Assembly: GCA_029721515.1 (NCBI GenBank)
Contig: CM056564.1
Span: 5,587,011-5,651,010, forward strand
Length of the DNA stretch: 64,000 nucleotides
Direction: 5' to 3'
Source of the DNA: Synanceia verrucosa
Lineage: Eukaryota; Chordata; Actinopteri; Perciformes; Synanceiidae
The notes beneath the pieces were generated by a model. That model did no database searches and was not told the origin of the DNA. It saw only the letters and a program-made list of their open reading frames with translations. Numbering within the stretch: the first letter of the stretch is position 1; each line of letters starts with the position of its first letter. The position numbers were made by a program, and so were the translations under genes. This document shows, piece after piece, positions 34,270-45,299 of this stretch.

Positions 34270-34640
34270 GATAGACTCCAAGGGGATGGAGCTCAATACT
34301 GTTATGTGGCTGAGAGATGGTGTTGTGGTCCTCCTCCTCTGTTCAGACATGGTTTCTCCAGATTGACAAAAATGTCTTCTTTGACTCTCTCAAACCATCT
34401 GTCTTCCCTGGTTAAAACCTGGACATTACTGTCCTCAGAGGAGTGTCTTCAGGTGTCTTTCAGGTGCAGGTGATCTGCTGAGTCATGTCTGAGGAGTTGT
34501 CTCTCCTGTATTGAGCCATACTCTTGTGGAGCTCTTGTTTGGTCTCCACCAATGTACAAGTCACTGCATTCCTCACTGCACTGGACAGCATACACCACAT
34601 TACTTTGCTTGTGTCATGTGATTTTTGTCCTATAGGTGGA
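34270..34640 (-). mobile_element. Penelope-like element fragment (GIY-YIG-type end)
   Basis: Minus-strand reading gives VVYAVQCSEECSDLYIGGDQ, then NVQVLTREDRWFERVKEDIF, then LEKPCLNRGGG. This layout matches the GIY-YIG endonuclease end of fish Penelope-like elements. At least one stop interrupts it. A second copy at 46990-47365 results from the tandem duplication. Confidence 0.55.
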
Positions 34641-35240
34641 CCAACTTCTGTCTCAGTGTGTTAACAGATTTGAAGTGCATAGAAGGGAAAAAGGGCATTT
34701 GTGATACTTGACTGTTTGTGTGTAGTTTTTTTCTGTCAGTCTGTCCAACTAAATGACCAAAGGGTGGTTCTCCTACTTTCTTCATGTTTGTCTTTTTCTT
34801 TAAAGCCTTGAATTGGATGTGATCATGTGGTCACAGAGCAGAATAAAGAACAATGATGATAACTCATCATAAATAATGAGATAATGAGTCATAAAAGTCC
34901 ATGTGACAACTATCATGTTGTAACTCTTGTTAACTAGAAACAGACTAGTACTGGAAGGACAGTGTTGGATCATTTTGTGCTTAAATTGCTGTGGGTAAAG
35001 AGAGATTAATAAAGTAATTCTTCATCTTTGAAATACACACAGTTTTGTGGGTGTGCTAGCTTCAGGGGAAACTAAAGGTGAAGGCAAACAATTTGAGTAA
35101 TATGTGATTAAGCCAGAGGTGAAATACATTTTTAAATTCTGTCCTCTCTGTGTTTGAGCTGCAGTTTTTCTTCTCTGCTTGGTTTGTCTCTCTGCATCCA
35201 TTAGTATAATCAGCTTGAGTCAACTCTGACCAAAGACATA

Positions 35241-36174
35241 CACTACTCAAAAAAAGTTAGGAATATTGGACTTTTGTATGAAATTTCTGGAAAATGTAAA
35301 AAGTTGATGCGACAGTGATATTGTATCATGAAAGTAGGGTATTTAAGCAGAAGTATGTAATGGTAATTTCTTCATCTCAAAAATTTTGTAGGAGTCGCAT
35401 TTAAGTTTCCTTTTTTGAATGACCAACTAATATTTTTGTTTTTGTGTCTGGTAATTTGTGAGACTGCACCCTGTATAGGGTGATGACGGGCACTAGCTTT
35501 TATAAGGCTGCTGCCAGCACATGATTGGGCAACGCAGTCTCATGAAATATTCGTATGATATCATACGAAAAATAAGGCACAGATTTTCAAATGACCAAAT
35601 GACCGGCAACATGACCGATCAGCACGGAAGCGACAACCTTAAAAATGCTGGACAGTCCTTTCACTGTCAGCGGACATTCTTTCCACTGTCAGCTGGAACT
35701 GTAACATTACAATACGCATTGAAATATGCCCGACAACACTTCCAGTGATGGTTAAGTGTAGGGATAAGATTACAGGGTTAGGCTTATGGAAATAAAATGC
35801 ATATTTCCCAAAATGCACCAGAATTCATAAACTACTCCACTGAAAACGTAAGGGATGTCCACTGAGAATGTAAGGAATGTCTGACATGTTTGACAGAAAA
35901 TGATGAAAAGAACTGTTTAAATACAAAATGTCATTGAACCAGAACATTTAGTGGTCAATTCATGGATCAGACCTGTTGTGGTTTTTGCAGTTAATCACCT
36001 TGTAGGACAACAACATGTTATGCAACAAATACTGAAACACTGAACAGCTGCACATGTGCATTCAAAAGTTCAAGGAAAGTCAGATTAAGTTCACCTGTAA
36101 GGTCATTGTGCATTTTAGGTGCATTATGAAATTTCATCCAAAAGCCCAATATCCCTAACTTTATGTGAACAGTG
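35241..36174. mobile_element. Mariner-like non-autonomous element
   Basis: The left end CACTACTCAAAAAAAGTTAG and the right end (reverse complement CACTGTTCACATAAAGTTAG) are similar inverted repeats, with TA on both sides. The internal 930 nt has no intact transposase. The paralogous copy at 47957-49374 contains a later LTR insertion. Confidence 0.6.
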
Positions 36175-36275
36175 TATGTTGAGCTGAAAGAGAATAAAAC
36201 AGCAAGGTTCAGTTATCCAATCAGAAATCCATTAGACAGGACAAACTGTTAGGTTTCAGGTCAGACTTTGTTTCA

Positions 36276-36676
36276 TTAACTCATTGAGTGCCAGCTGTTT
36301 TATAAAACAGAAAATGCCTTGTGCCAGCATTTTTTAGCCATTTTGAGACATTTTTTTAAGACCCACAGAATATTTTGTACTATGACTCTGAAAAAACAGA
36401 ATAGCTCAAATGAAAGAAGAGACTCTCTATTTCATCATGAAAAAATGTTTGTTTTTACCTTGTTCCATTCTTTTTTTATCAGAGGTAGAATAGATGCCAC
36501 TTTTCCAATATCACCACTTTTTGTCCAGATTCCTTTTGTTTTGAGGTCGGGTAGGGACATCAGTCTCACATTGAGAGGTATGAACTGTAATGACTTTTTA
36601 TTCATAGAAAGAAGTTTCCATGTTTTTCTACTGACTTCAATACATTCAGTGTTGTTGTTGAGCAGCATTAGAGGAA
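36276..36676. repeat. piggyBac-like repeat and array spacer
   Basis: Starts 'ttaactcattgagtgccagc' like the element at 9866. The right border is unclear. It runs up to the Gypsy element target site and is duplicated at 49475-49877. Confidence 0.4.
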
Positions 36677-36681
36677 CTTAA

Positions 36682-37446
36682 TGTCATGCCTGTCAAGTTA
36701 AGTGTGTTTATTATTTCAGTCTTGTCATTTGGTCTTGTCATTTCCTGTTTTATTTTGACATTAATTGTCTTCCCTTGTGTTTCAGCTTCACTCTTCCTGC
36801 CCTGTTGTTTCCCGGTGATTGTCAGCCCCGCCCCTGATTGTTTTCAGCTGTTCCCCATTACCTAGTGTATATATGTCTGCGTCTCCGCCAGTACGTCTTG
36901 TGTCTCCGTGCCAAGCTACCCGCCATCTTCCACGTCAATCGTTCAGTCAGGTTCTCCGTCATTGTCTGTGTTTTTGAGCTGTTTTGTTTCCTTTGTCACT
37001 TTGTCTTCACTTGTATAGTCTGTCAGTGTAGTCAGTCCTCTGTTAGTTGTTTTTCTGTAACTGTTTCCCTCACCTTTGTGAGCGCTTTAAGTTAATTGTA
37101 ACATTGTCCATAGTTTTCCTCACCTTTGTGAGCGCTTTCTGTTAATTCATAAAGTCACCTTTTCCTCACCGTTTGAGAGTTTTCTGTTTAAGTTATTTTC
37201 CCCCTTAGAGAAGCTCTAGATAGCCTCAGGGTTGTGTTGGTAATTTTCATAGCTGTGTCGTTTTGTTGATAACTTTAATAGCTAGTAGCTGATGTTTTTC
37301 TGTTTCCCTTTCCAGGTAGTCAGGTTAGAGTGTTAATTCCTCCCTGTACCGTTGTTCTTTGTTCCTCTTAATAAATCCTTGTTTGATACTTTGATTTTTG
37401 AGTCGTGCGTTTGGGTTCTTTCTTGTCGTGTTGCCAAGTTCTTACA
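36682..37446 (+). repeat. 5' LTR of the Gypsy element
   Basis: Has AATAAA near 37372. It contains a repeated 'cctcacctttgtgagcgctt' segment (about 50 nt extra) that the 3' LTR and the solo LTR lack, and misses a 'tcctgtgc' segment that they have. Confidence 0.9.
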
Positions 37447-37459
37447 GAACGTACTGGCC

Positions 37460-40400
37460 ATGACGAACCCAGCCGACTCCAGTCAGCTCAGGGAGTTAGT
37501 CGTCTCCCACTGTAACAGACTGACGCAGCAGGAGGAGCAGGCTGCTGCGTTTGGCCGTGACATCGCCAGTTTGTCCTCACGTCAAGAGGAGTTTAGGCAG
37601 TCCATGACCTCCCAGGTAGATGCGCTTGCTCGCAATATGTGCGATCTACTCCAGTACCTCCATAGCCAGCCTTCAGCTCCTCCACCACCTGCTCCTAGCC
37701 CTAACCTGCCTGCCAGTACATCGCCTGTGGTAGTTCATACACCCCCTCGCCTCTCCCCCCCAGATAAGTACGCCGGCGAGTCAGAACTGTGCAGACCTTT
37801 CCTGGTGCAGTGTGATTTACATTTCAGGATGAATCCCGACGCCTTTCCCACACCCCAGTCTTGTGTTGCTTTTATTACATCTCATCTGACTGGTAGAGCG
37901 GCAGCATGGGCAACAGCAGAGTGGGCTCGAGACTCAGCGCTCTGTGCATCTCCGGACCTGTTTATTGCTGAGTTGCGCAAAGTGTTTGATCACACTCGGC
38001 CAGGGCGGCAGGCAGCCCTTTCACTAAAAAGACTCACGCAGGGTAATCGGACCGTGGCCGATTATGCCATCCAGTTTCGCCCGCTGGCGAAGGACAGTGG
38101 CTGGGGGGAACTTGCCTTGGTGGAGGCATTTTTGGACGGACTGAACGATCAAATCTACGAACAGCTTGGGCCCCAGGAATTCCCGGATGATCTGGAAGCG
38201 GTGATTCAGGCGGCCATTCGCACGGAGAATTGGGTTCGGGACTGCCGCTACCGACGACGTGGAGCTTCAGGATCCAGCAGTCGGGAGTGGATTCCGGCTG
38301 GACCAGGTGGCAGCGGAAGGCGCCTAACCCCAGAGACTCCAGCTGAGCCCATGCAGGTCGGACGTGCTCGACTCACGCCTGAGGAGCGTCAGCGGCGTTT
38401 ACAACAGGGCCTGTGTTTCTACTGTGGGCAGGCCGGACATCGTCTCAGCAGCTGCCCAGCCAAGACCGGCAGCTCCCCGGCTCCCAGCAGAGAGTCGCCC
38501 CACCGAGCAGTGTCCGCCGAGGGAGTCTCTCGCCAGCTGACTCAGGTAACATGTGCCGTGAGGGATAAGGTGCTTTCCCTCAGGGTGCTCATAGACTCTG
38601 GGGCTGACGAGAGTCTAATGGATTGGGGGGTGGTCCGGGAACTAGGTCTTAAGACTGAGACATTGTCACAGCCCCTAGAGGCCAAGGCTTTAAATGGGAG
38701 CAAACTGTTTAAAATAACCCATGTCACAGAACCTGTTATGCTCATGTTTGATGATCATAAGGAACAGCTACAATTTCATGTATTTGACTCTCAAAACCAT
38801 GCCATTGTGTTGGGGTATTCATGGTTGTGCAAACACAATCCGGTCATAGACTGGAAATTGGGAACTGTGAGGGGTTGGTCTAGAGAGTGTCGGGATCAGT
38901 GTTTGTTTAGCCAGGATCAGGTCACAGTGGGCAGAGTTGGGGCGGAGACTGGGTCAGTGTCTTCCGCTCTCCAGACCGTGCCTCCAGTTGAAGTTGTTGA
39001 TCTATCCTCTGTGCCGTCCTGCTACCATGACTTGGGCCAAGCCTTTAGTTTGGCGAAGGCCACCTCTCTGCCTCCCCACAGACCCTATGACTGTCCCATC
39101 GAGCTGCGTGAGGGGGCGGCCTTGCCTAAGGGGAGGCTTTATTCCATCTCGGGTCCTGAGAGAGAAGCTATGGACACCTACATTCAGGCCTCTCTTAAGG
39201 CGGGAATCATCAGACCATCCTCCTCCCCGCTAGGAGCGGGATTCTTCTTTGTGAGTAAGAAGGATGGGTCTCTCAGGCCTTGTATTGACTATGCTCCACT
39301 TAATGACATTACTATCAAGAACAGGTATCTCCTCCCTCTCATGTCGGCTGCTTTTGAGCAGCTGCAGGGGGCCAAGGTTTTCACTAAGTTGGACTTACGC
39401 AATGCCTACCATCTGGTGCGTATAAGGGAGGGGGATGAGTGGAAAACGGGGTTTAATACCCCCTCAGGACACTATGAGTATTTAGTGATGCCTTTTGGTC
39501 TCTCCAACGCCCCTGGGGTGTTTCAGAACCTAGTCAATGATGTTTTGAGAGAATACCTTGACCGCTTTGTCTATGTGTACATCGATGACATTTTGATTTT
39601 CTCTCCTGACCTGAAAACTCACATCCAGCATGTCCGCCAAGTGTTAAGCAAGCTCCTGGCTAATCAGTTATATGTCAAAGCTGAGAAGTGTGAGTTCCAT
39701 GCCGAGTCTGTGTCTTTCCTGGGCTTCATCATAGCCCCTGGGTCGATACAGATGGATCCGGCTAAAGTAAAGGCAGTTGCAGAGTGGCCAGTTCCGAGTA
39801 ACCGTAAGAAGGTGCAGCAATTCCTAGGATTTGCTAACTTCTACCGTCGGTTCATTCGAAACTATAGCACTATCGCTGCCCCTCTGCATACATTAACCTC
39901 TCCACAGACTCCTTTTCAGTGGACCCCGGCAGCGGACGCTGCTTTCCAGCAACTCAAGGCCCGTTTCACCTCAGCGCCCATTCTCACCGACCCAGATCCA
40001 ACCAGGCAGTTTGTGGTGGAGGTGGACGCCTCGGACGTGGGCATTGGGGCAGTGCTGTCTCAGCGGTCGGCGGTTGATGGCAAGATGCATCCATGTGCTT
40101 TCCTGTCCAAGAAATTGTCCCGGGCAGAGAGGAACTATGACGTGGGCAACAGGGAGTTGCTGGCGGTGAAGGTGGCCTTGGAGGAGTGGCGTCACTGGCT
40201 GGAGGGGGCCCAGCAGCCTTTCCTGGTTTGGACTGACCACAAGAATCTGGAATACATCCGTCAAGCTAAGAGACTAAATTCACGTCAGGCCAGATGGTCT
40301 TTGTTTTTTAATCGTTTCGATTTCTCCCTCTCTTACAGGCCCGGGAGTCAGAACATCAAGCCGGATGCCCTCTCACGGCTTTACGACCCCGAGCCTGCTG

Positions 40401-41440
40401 CTAAGGAACCTGAGCCCATCCTGCCTCGTAACTGTGTGGTAGGGGCAGTGTCTTGGCAAATAGTGAATGAGGTGAAACAAGCCAATGGGGAGAACCCGCC
40501 TCCAGAGGGCTGTCCTCCCAACCGACTGTTTGTGCCGGTGGGGTTACGGTCTCAGGTGGTACATTGGGCTCATACATCTCGCCTCACCTGTCATCCTGGT
40601 GTCAAGAGAACCATGTTTTTCATTCGCCAACAGTTTTGGTGGCCAGCCATGGAGAAGATCGTCAGGGAGTACGTGGAGGCATGCCCAGTGTGCGCTCGGA
40701 ACAAGTCGGCAGCGCAGTCGCAGGCGGGTCTCCTTCAGCCTCTTCCCATTCCCACCCGGCCGTGGTCCGCCATCGCTCTAGATTTCGTTACAGGACTTCC
40801 CAGTTCCAAGGGCAACACAACTGTTCTCACGGTGGTTGATAGGTTTTCCAAGATGACACATTTCATTGCTTTGCCTAAATTGCCATCAGCTAAGGAAACA
40901 GCTGAAGTCATGTTTAGCAGAATTTTCAGTATCCATGGTTTTCCTGCAGACATTGTTTCAGATAGAGGACCACAGTTCATTTCCAGGTTTTGGAGGGAGT
41001 TATGCAGCCTCATTGGTGCCACTGTGAGTCTGTCTTCGGGATATCACCCGCAGTCCAATGGTCAAACTGAACGCCTGAATCAAGTGCTGGGGACCTGCCT
41101 GCGCTGCCTCGTCACCCAGAATCCCTCTTCCTGGAGCAAGCACCTTCCCTGGGTAGAGTATGCCTACAACTCCCTTCCCTCAGCGGCCACCAAGATCTCA
41201 CCATTCCATTGTGTCTACGGATACCAGCCTCCAGCCTTTCCAGACCTGGAGAAGGAGATCGCAGTCCCATCAGCCTACGCCCTGGTGCGTCGATCCCACA
41301 GAGTGTGGGAGGCTACGCGCCGGGTGCTGCAGCATAGTGTGGCGCGCATGAAGCACTCAGCGGATCGCCGGAGACGACCAGCGACAGCCTACCAAGATGG
41401 CCAGAGAGTGTGGCTGTCCACCCGCGACCTTCCTCTATGA
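37460..41440 (+). CDS. Gag-Pol polyprotein of the Gypsy element, ended by a premature stop
   Basis: The start at 37460 (MTNPADSSQL) is chosen as it lies 13 nt after the LTR; the frame is open further back into the LTR. Domains by residue: Gag with a CCHC knuckle (CFYCGQAGHRLSSC, about 317-331), aspartic protease (LIDSGADES, about 377), reverse transcriptase (MPFGLSNAP, about 677; YIDDILIF, about 705), RNase H (VEVDASDVGIG, about 853; WTDHKNLEY, about 925), integrase zinc finger (H-H-C-C, about 1035-1082) and integrase core (DFVTGL about 1107, SDRGPQF about 1167, NGQTERLN about 1202). Gag and pol are in one frame without a shift. An in-frame TGA at 41438-41440 cuts off the chromodomain end. 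Confidence 0.9.
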   Translation: MTNPADSSQLRELVVSHCNRLTQQEEQAAAFGRDIASLSSRQEEFRQSMTSQVDALARNMCDLLQYLHSQPSAPPPPAPSPNLPASTSPVVVHTPPRLSPPDKYAGESELCRPFLVQCDLHFRMNPDAFPTPQSCVAFITSHLTGRAAAWATAEWARDSALCASPDLFIAELRKVFDHTRPGRQAALSLKRLTQGNRTVADYAIQFRPLAKDSGWGELALVEAFLDGLNDQIYEQLGPQEFPDDLEAVIQAAIRTENWVRDCRYRRRGASGSSSREWIPAGPGGSGRRLTPETPAEPMQVGRARLTPEERQRRLQQGLCFYCGQAGHRLSSCPAKTGSSPAPSRESPHRAVSAEGVSRQLTQVTCAVRDKVLSLRVLIDSGADESLMDWGVVRELGLKTETLSQPLEAKALNGSKLFKITHVTEPVMLMFDDHKEQLQFHVFDSQNHAIVLGYSWLCKHNPVIDWKLGTVRGWSRECRDQCLFSQDQVTVGRVGAETGSVSSALQTVPPVEVVDLSSVPSCYHDLGQAFSLAKATSLPPHRPYDCPIELREGAALPKGRLYSISGPEREAMDTYIQASLKAGIIRPSSSPLGAGFFFVSKKDGSLRPCIDYAPLNDITIKNRYLLPLMSAAFEQLQGAKVFTKLDLRNAYHLVRIREGDEWKTGFNTPSGHYEYLVMPFGLSNAPGVFQNLVNDVLREYLDRFVYVYIDDILIFSPDLKTHIQHVRQVLSKLLANQLYVKAEKCEFHAESVSFLGFIIAPGSIQMDPAKVKAVAEWPVPSNRKKVQQFLGFANFYRRFIRNYSTIAAPLHTLTSPQTPFQWTPAADAAFQQLKARFTSAPILTDPDPTRQFVVEVDASDVGIGAVLSQRSAVDGKMHPCAFLSKKLSRAERNYDVGNRELLAVKVALEEWRHWLEGAQQPFLVWTDHKNLEYIRQAKRLNSRQARWSLFFNRFDFSLSYRPGSQNIKPDALSRLYDPEPAAKEPEPILPRNCVVGAVSWQIVNEVKQANGENPPPEGCPPNRLFVPVGLRSQVVHWAHTSRLTCHPGVKRTMFFIRQQFWWPAMEKIVREYVEACPVCARNKSAAQSQAGLLQPLPIPTRPWSAIALDFVTGLPSSKGNTTVLTVVDRFSKMTHFIALPKLPSAKETAEVMFSRIFSIHGFPADIVSDRGPQFISRFWRELCSLIGATVSLSSGYHPQSNGQTERLNQVLGTCLRCLVTQNPSSWSKHLPWVEYAYNSLPSAATKISPFHCVYGYQPPAFPDLEKEIAVPSAYALVRRSHRVWEATRRVLQHSVARMKHSADRRRRPATAYQDGQRVWLSTRDLPL

Positions 41441-41839
41441 GAAACCTCTAAGAAATTGGCACCACGTTTCATTGGTCCGTACCCTATCACTAAGGTGGTC
41501 AACCCAGCGTCAGTCCGCCTGCGTCTTCCCCGCTCCCTCAAAGTGCATCCCACGTTCCACGTCAGCAGAGTTAAACCAGAGAAAGTCAGCCCGTTGGTTC
41601 CCACGTCCCGACCCCCTCCACCCCCCCGTATCATTGATGGTGGTCCTGCCTACACAGTCCGTAGACTCCTGGCTGTTCGCAACAGGGGGCGGGGGAGGCA
41701 GTTCCTGGTAGATTGGGAGGGGTACGGACCAGAAGAGCGGGAGTGGAAGCCAGCCTCGTTCATCTTGGACAAATCTCTGATTTCAGACTTTTACCATAGG
41801 CACCCCGAGATTCCTGGGCCGTCTGGTGACGACCCTTAA
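41441..41839 (+). pseudogene. C-terminal integrase tail and chromodomain, separated by the stop
   Basis: Continues the gag-pol frame after the TGA. It contains the APRFIGPYPI module typical of the Gypsy integrase tail and a chromodomain (YTVRRLLAVRNRGRGRQFLV and WEGYGPEEREW). The chromodomain places the element with chromovirus-type Gypsy elements. The frame is otherwise open to the TAA before the purine tract. Confidence 0.85.
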
Positions 41840-41850
41840 GGGGGGGGTGC

Positions 41851-42571
41851 TGTCATGCCTGTCAAGTTAAGTGTGTTTATTATCTTGTCATTTGGTCTTG
41901 TCATTTCCTGTTTTATTTTGACATTAATTGTCTTCCCTTGTGTTTCAGCTTCACTCTTCCTGCCCTGTTGTTTCCCGGTGATTGTCAGCCCCGCCCCTGA
42001 TTGTTTTCAGCTGTTACCCATTACCTAGTGTATATATGTCTGCGTCTCCCCAGTCCTGTGCCAGTACGTCTTGTGTCTTCGTGCCAAGCTACCCGCCATC
42101 TTCCACGTCGATCGTTCAGTCAGGTTTCTCCGTCATTGTCTGTGTTTGAGCTGTTTTGTTTCCTTTGTCACTTTGTCTTCGCTTGTATAGTCTGTCAGTG
42201 TAGTCAGTCCTCTGTTAGTTGTTTTTCTGTAACTGAGTGTTTCCCTCACCTTTGTGAGCGCTTTCTGTTAATTCATAAAGTCACCTTTTCCTCACCGTTT
42301 GAGAGTTTTCTGTTTAAGTTATTTTTCTCCTTAGAGAAGCTCTAGATAGCCTCAGGGTTGTGTTGGTAATTTTCATAGCTGTGTCATTTTGTTGATAACT
42401 TTAATAGCTAGTAGCTGATGTTTTTCTGTTTCCCTTTCCAGGTAGTCAGGTTAGAGTGTAATTCCTCCCTGTACCGTTGTTCTTTGTTCCTCTTAATAAA
42501 TCCTTGTTTGATACTTTGATTTTTGAGTCGTGCGTTTGGGTTCTTTCTTGTCGTGTTGCCAAGTTCTTACA
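41851..42571 (+). repeat. 3' LTR of the Gypsy element
   Basis: 721 nt, TGTCATGCC...TTCTTACA; AATAAA near 42496. More similar in length and content to the solo LTR at 49883 than to the 5' LTR. Confidence 0.9.
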
Positions 42572-42576
42572 CTTAA

Positions 42577-43029
42577 GCTCTAAACTCAACTCTCAATATA
42601 ACTCTTTTATTAATATTTATACTAACTCTATCTTCTTACTGTTCCTCCTCTCTACCTTCTCTACCAGTTCCCTCACATCATCTCTTCCTCTACTCTTCAT
42701 CTATAACCTTGTCTCTCTCTCTTCTCCATCTCATATTCACCCACATTCACAGGCATGTTTCCAGCTTTCAGTGGAACCAGATATGAATCAGAATGAGATT
42801 CAATCAGAGTGAAACTTTACTGCTGCTGCAGTCCATATATCCATCAACACTGAACCAGTTGGATTAATACACTGAAACCAAATTTAGGATACAGTATGAT
42901 TGCATCCTCAGCTGCACTTTGTCTGCTCTGTGACAGAAATTTAATGTCAAACTAAAACACGTTTTCCACTGAATATAGCTGATAACTGTTGTGAAGCTGT
43001 TTGCAAAGGATCAGAGGTACAAAAGAAAA
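42577..43029. repeat. Array spacer block before unit 3
   Basis: Copy of 28010-28440, 50604-51080 and 61195-61480 ('cacaggcatgtttccagctt', 'ccaacttggattaatacact'-like). No gene is seen in it. Confidence 0.5.
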
Positions 43030-43226
43030 GAGTGTACATGCATAGAGTGTTTATTTGAAGCTGTCAATCACATGGAAACTGACAGGAAGTGGAGTTGATG
43101 AGTTTCAATAGTAGAGAACAGAAAAGGTATGACAGTGATAATAGTAATGATGATGATGATGAAGACTGTTAGTACGCTGCATCACATTGAGACTGACAGT
43201 CGGTCCTTCGCTGCTACTTCACCGTT
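43030..43226 (-). other. Peptide-array unit 3: last (3' UTR) exon with AATAAA
   Basis: Acceptor TTGTGTACAG, then the conserved block. AATAAA is at 43050-43055 on the minus strand. Confidence 0.45.
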
Positions 43227-43338
43227 CTGTACACAATCAAATCATCAACATGAACAAGGTTTAAGGAAACACAGTGAGTTCAAGCTCAAGGATGGAAATG
43301 ATATATTAAAAATAATATTCTTCTTAGTTTTTTGACCT

Positions 43339-45299
43339 TTAAACTTTCGGAACCCTGAAAAAAAACATGTTTTCAGATTTCAGTATCATGTTTCATGATG
43401 TTTTGTCAAGAAATTGTGCCTTTCATGCAGTGTGTTTTATTTGTCATAGCTGCATATCAGTCAATTCTCCTGAGAATTCATTGTTAGAATTCTTTATATT
43501 TGTCACATAAATAAAGTGAGACTACTCTTTAGAAAACAGAGAAACTGAGTGTGTTTGATTTCTAAGAAAATAAAAAGTCTGAGGTGGTTCCTAACTTCCT
43601 GTCACACATCAGTCTCAAGCTCTTTTCAGCTATATTCAGACATTCAGACAAAATATTTATCATTGGTTGCTTTATCTACCTGTTAAAGTGATGTTTTTTT
43701 TTCATTTAATAATAATAATACAGACTTTACTGTGTTCAACTTGTGCAAGTCAGGGACAGCTTATAGTTTCTCGGATGTTCGAAGGAAAAGGTCACACAGA
43801 GGTGGAGAGTTAATGTAAGGAAAAACACTGATAAGGTGTCCATTATCAGGAATTATTTGGGACAGACAGACTGTTTAAACAGGCCTGTCTGTTAGGCTGT
43901 TCCATCCTGGAGGTGACTGTCTCTCTGTCAACAGGTAAATTAGCTTTTGCTCAATGAACAAAAGTCACATAGCTTACAATATGCTCTACCAATAATGCAA
44001 ACATCAATTATAGTCAACAAAATACCTTACATCACATACTTCACCTCCCCCTCATTGACTGCATCAGACCACGATACACTTTGCCATCTCTTGATTTGCC
44101 CCTGCAACACATGGTGAGTATGGTATGTAACAAAATTAACTTATGTATATTATTGAAACATGGTGAACTTTAAGATTAAAGCAAACAATTGACAAACATG
44201 GGTAAAGTGAGAATGGTTTGAGGTTGAAAGTGAGAAATGAGGACTCAGTGGTGTGATCTCACCCACTTTGTCACAGTGAGGGACAGCTTATAGTTTTCAG
44301 GGTGTTAGAAGGAAAAGGTCACACAGAGGAGGAGAGTTAATGTAAGGAATAACAGTGATAAGGTGTCCATTATCAGGAATTAGTTTACAATGCAGAGGCC
44401 TGAATCGTCAGACACAGCATCGTCTATTAATTCCAGATTATTGATAACTCCAAGGCCATTGAAGAAATGATTTTACTTACATGACAACTTTCTTTGCAAT
44501 TATCGCTAAAGGTCTCCAGTTCCTATCCATACCTGGAATACAGAGGCCAAACTGCACTTTATTGGTTTTGTGATGTCTGAAAAAAAGTAGCTGTTAACAA
44601 TCTGGTCTATTAACATTAATATTTTTCTGTGTAGGAGTACAGTGTTCATACACTGTACAGTACATCTACACCAAAAAAAAATGTGCTTATACTGTGCTTA
44701 TACTACGACTGTATATTGTAACTTAAAGATGAGATTATGTATGGCAGGAGAGGACATGGAGGTTACCATAAAAACATCACAATGAAAGGGTGCTATTGCA
44801 AAAAAGAAATTTGTAATAAAAAGAAAAAAATCAATCCTGTGTAAATGCCTGTATTGTATGACAGTTCGTCACAGGACACCACAACCACTCACACTCACAT
44901 TCACACCTACGGTCAATTTAAATTAGCCAATTAACCAAATCCCCATACAAGTTTTTGGATGGTGGGAGGACACCGGAGTACCCGGAGAGAACCCATGCAG
45001 ACACGGGGAGAACATGCAAACTCCACACAGAGAGGCACCGGGCCAGGATTCAAACCCAGTACCTTCTTGCTGTGAGGCGACAGTGCTAACCACTACACCA
45101 CCGTGCCGCCCATGCCTTTATTAATAATACATTAATCTTACTTAAAATCACAATGTTTATGTTGCTACAGATCTTAAAACTGATGGATGAATATTTGTAT
45201 CTTTTTGAAGCGCATTTAATATCAGATGTTTTTACCATGAGTAATGTCAGGAAGGCTGGCTATGCTCAGCAGGAGCAGGATGAGAATCAGAGTCTTCAT
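43339..45299 (-). CDS. Secreted peptide gene, array unit 3 (possibly decaying)
   Basis: The signal exon is 45236-45299 (MKTLILILLLLSIASLPDIT then H). The only middle exon found is 44481-44532 (52 nt): GMDRNWRPLAIIAKKVV. It ends in phase 2 rather than phase 1, so the small exon starting at 43354 is read in another frame (MVPKV, stop). The donor of that small exon is also changed (CT instead of GT). Its other frame still resembles the conserved GF.KFKG ending. The promoter is intact at 46102. A SINE sits in the intron. This may be a pseudogene or a diverged peptide. Confidence 0.4.
44876..45113 (-). mobile_element. tRNA-derived SINE in the unit 3 intron
   Basis: Reverse complement of the family head and body. 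Near-identical to the copy at 52861 in unit 4, so it was present before the last tandem duplication. Confidence 0.75.

Larger units (their letters stand above)
36682..42571 (+). mobile_element. Ty3/Gypsy LTR retrotransposon with chromodomain
   Basis: 5' LTR 36682-37446 (765 nt), 3' LTR 41851-42571 (721 nt), both TGTCATGCC...TTCTTACA. A purine tract AAGGGGGGGTGC precedes the 3' LTR. The target duplication CTTAA is at 36677-36681 and 42572-42576. One long gag-pol frame starts at 37460. The LTRs are very similar, differing mainly by a roughly 50-nt internal repeat and a short gap in the 5' copy, so insertion is fairly recent. A matching solo LTR with the same CTTAA lies at 49883. Confidence 0.93.

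Noticed and set aside
35062..35250. Repeated minus-strand frame with ADYTNGCRETNQAEK (also 47778, 58027)
   Set aside because: Conserved only because the spacer block is duplicated; the ends differ between copies and no splice or start context is shared.
37352..37459. 36 extra N-terminal residues of the Gypsy polyprotein
   Set aside because: They lie inside the 5' LTR and leader; the start after the LTR is more plausible.
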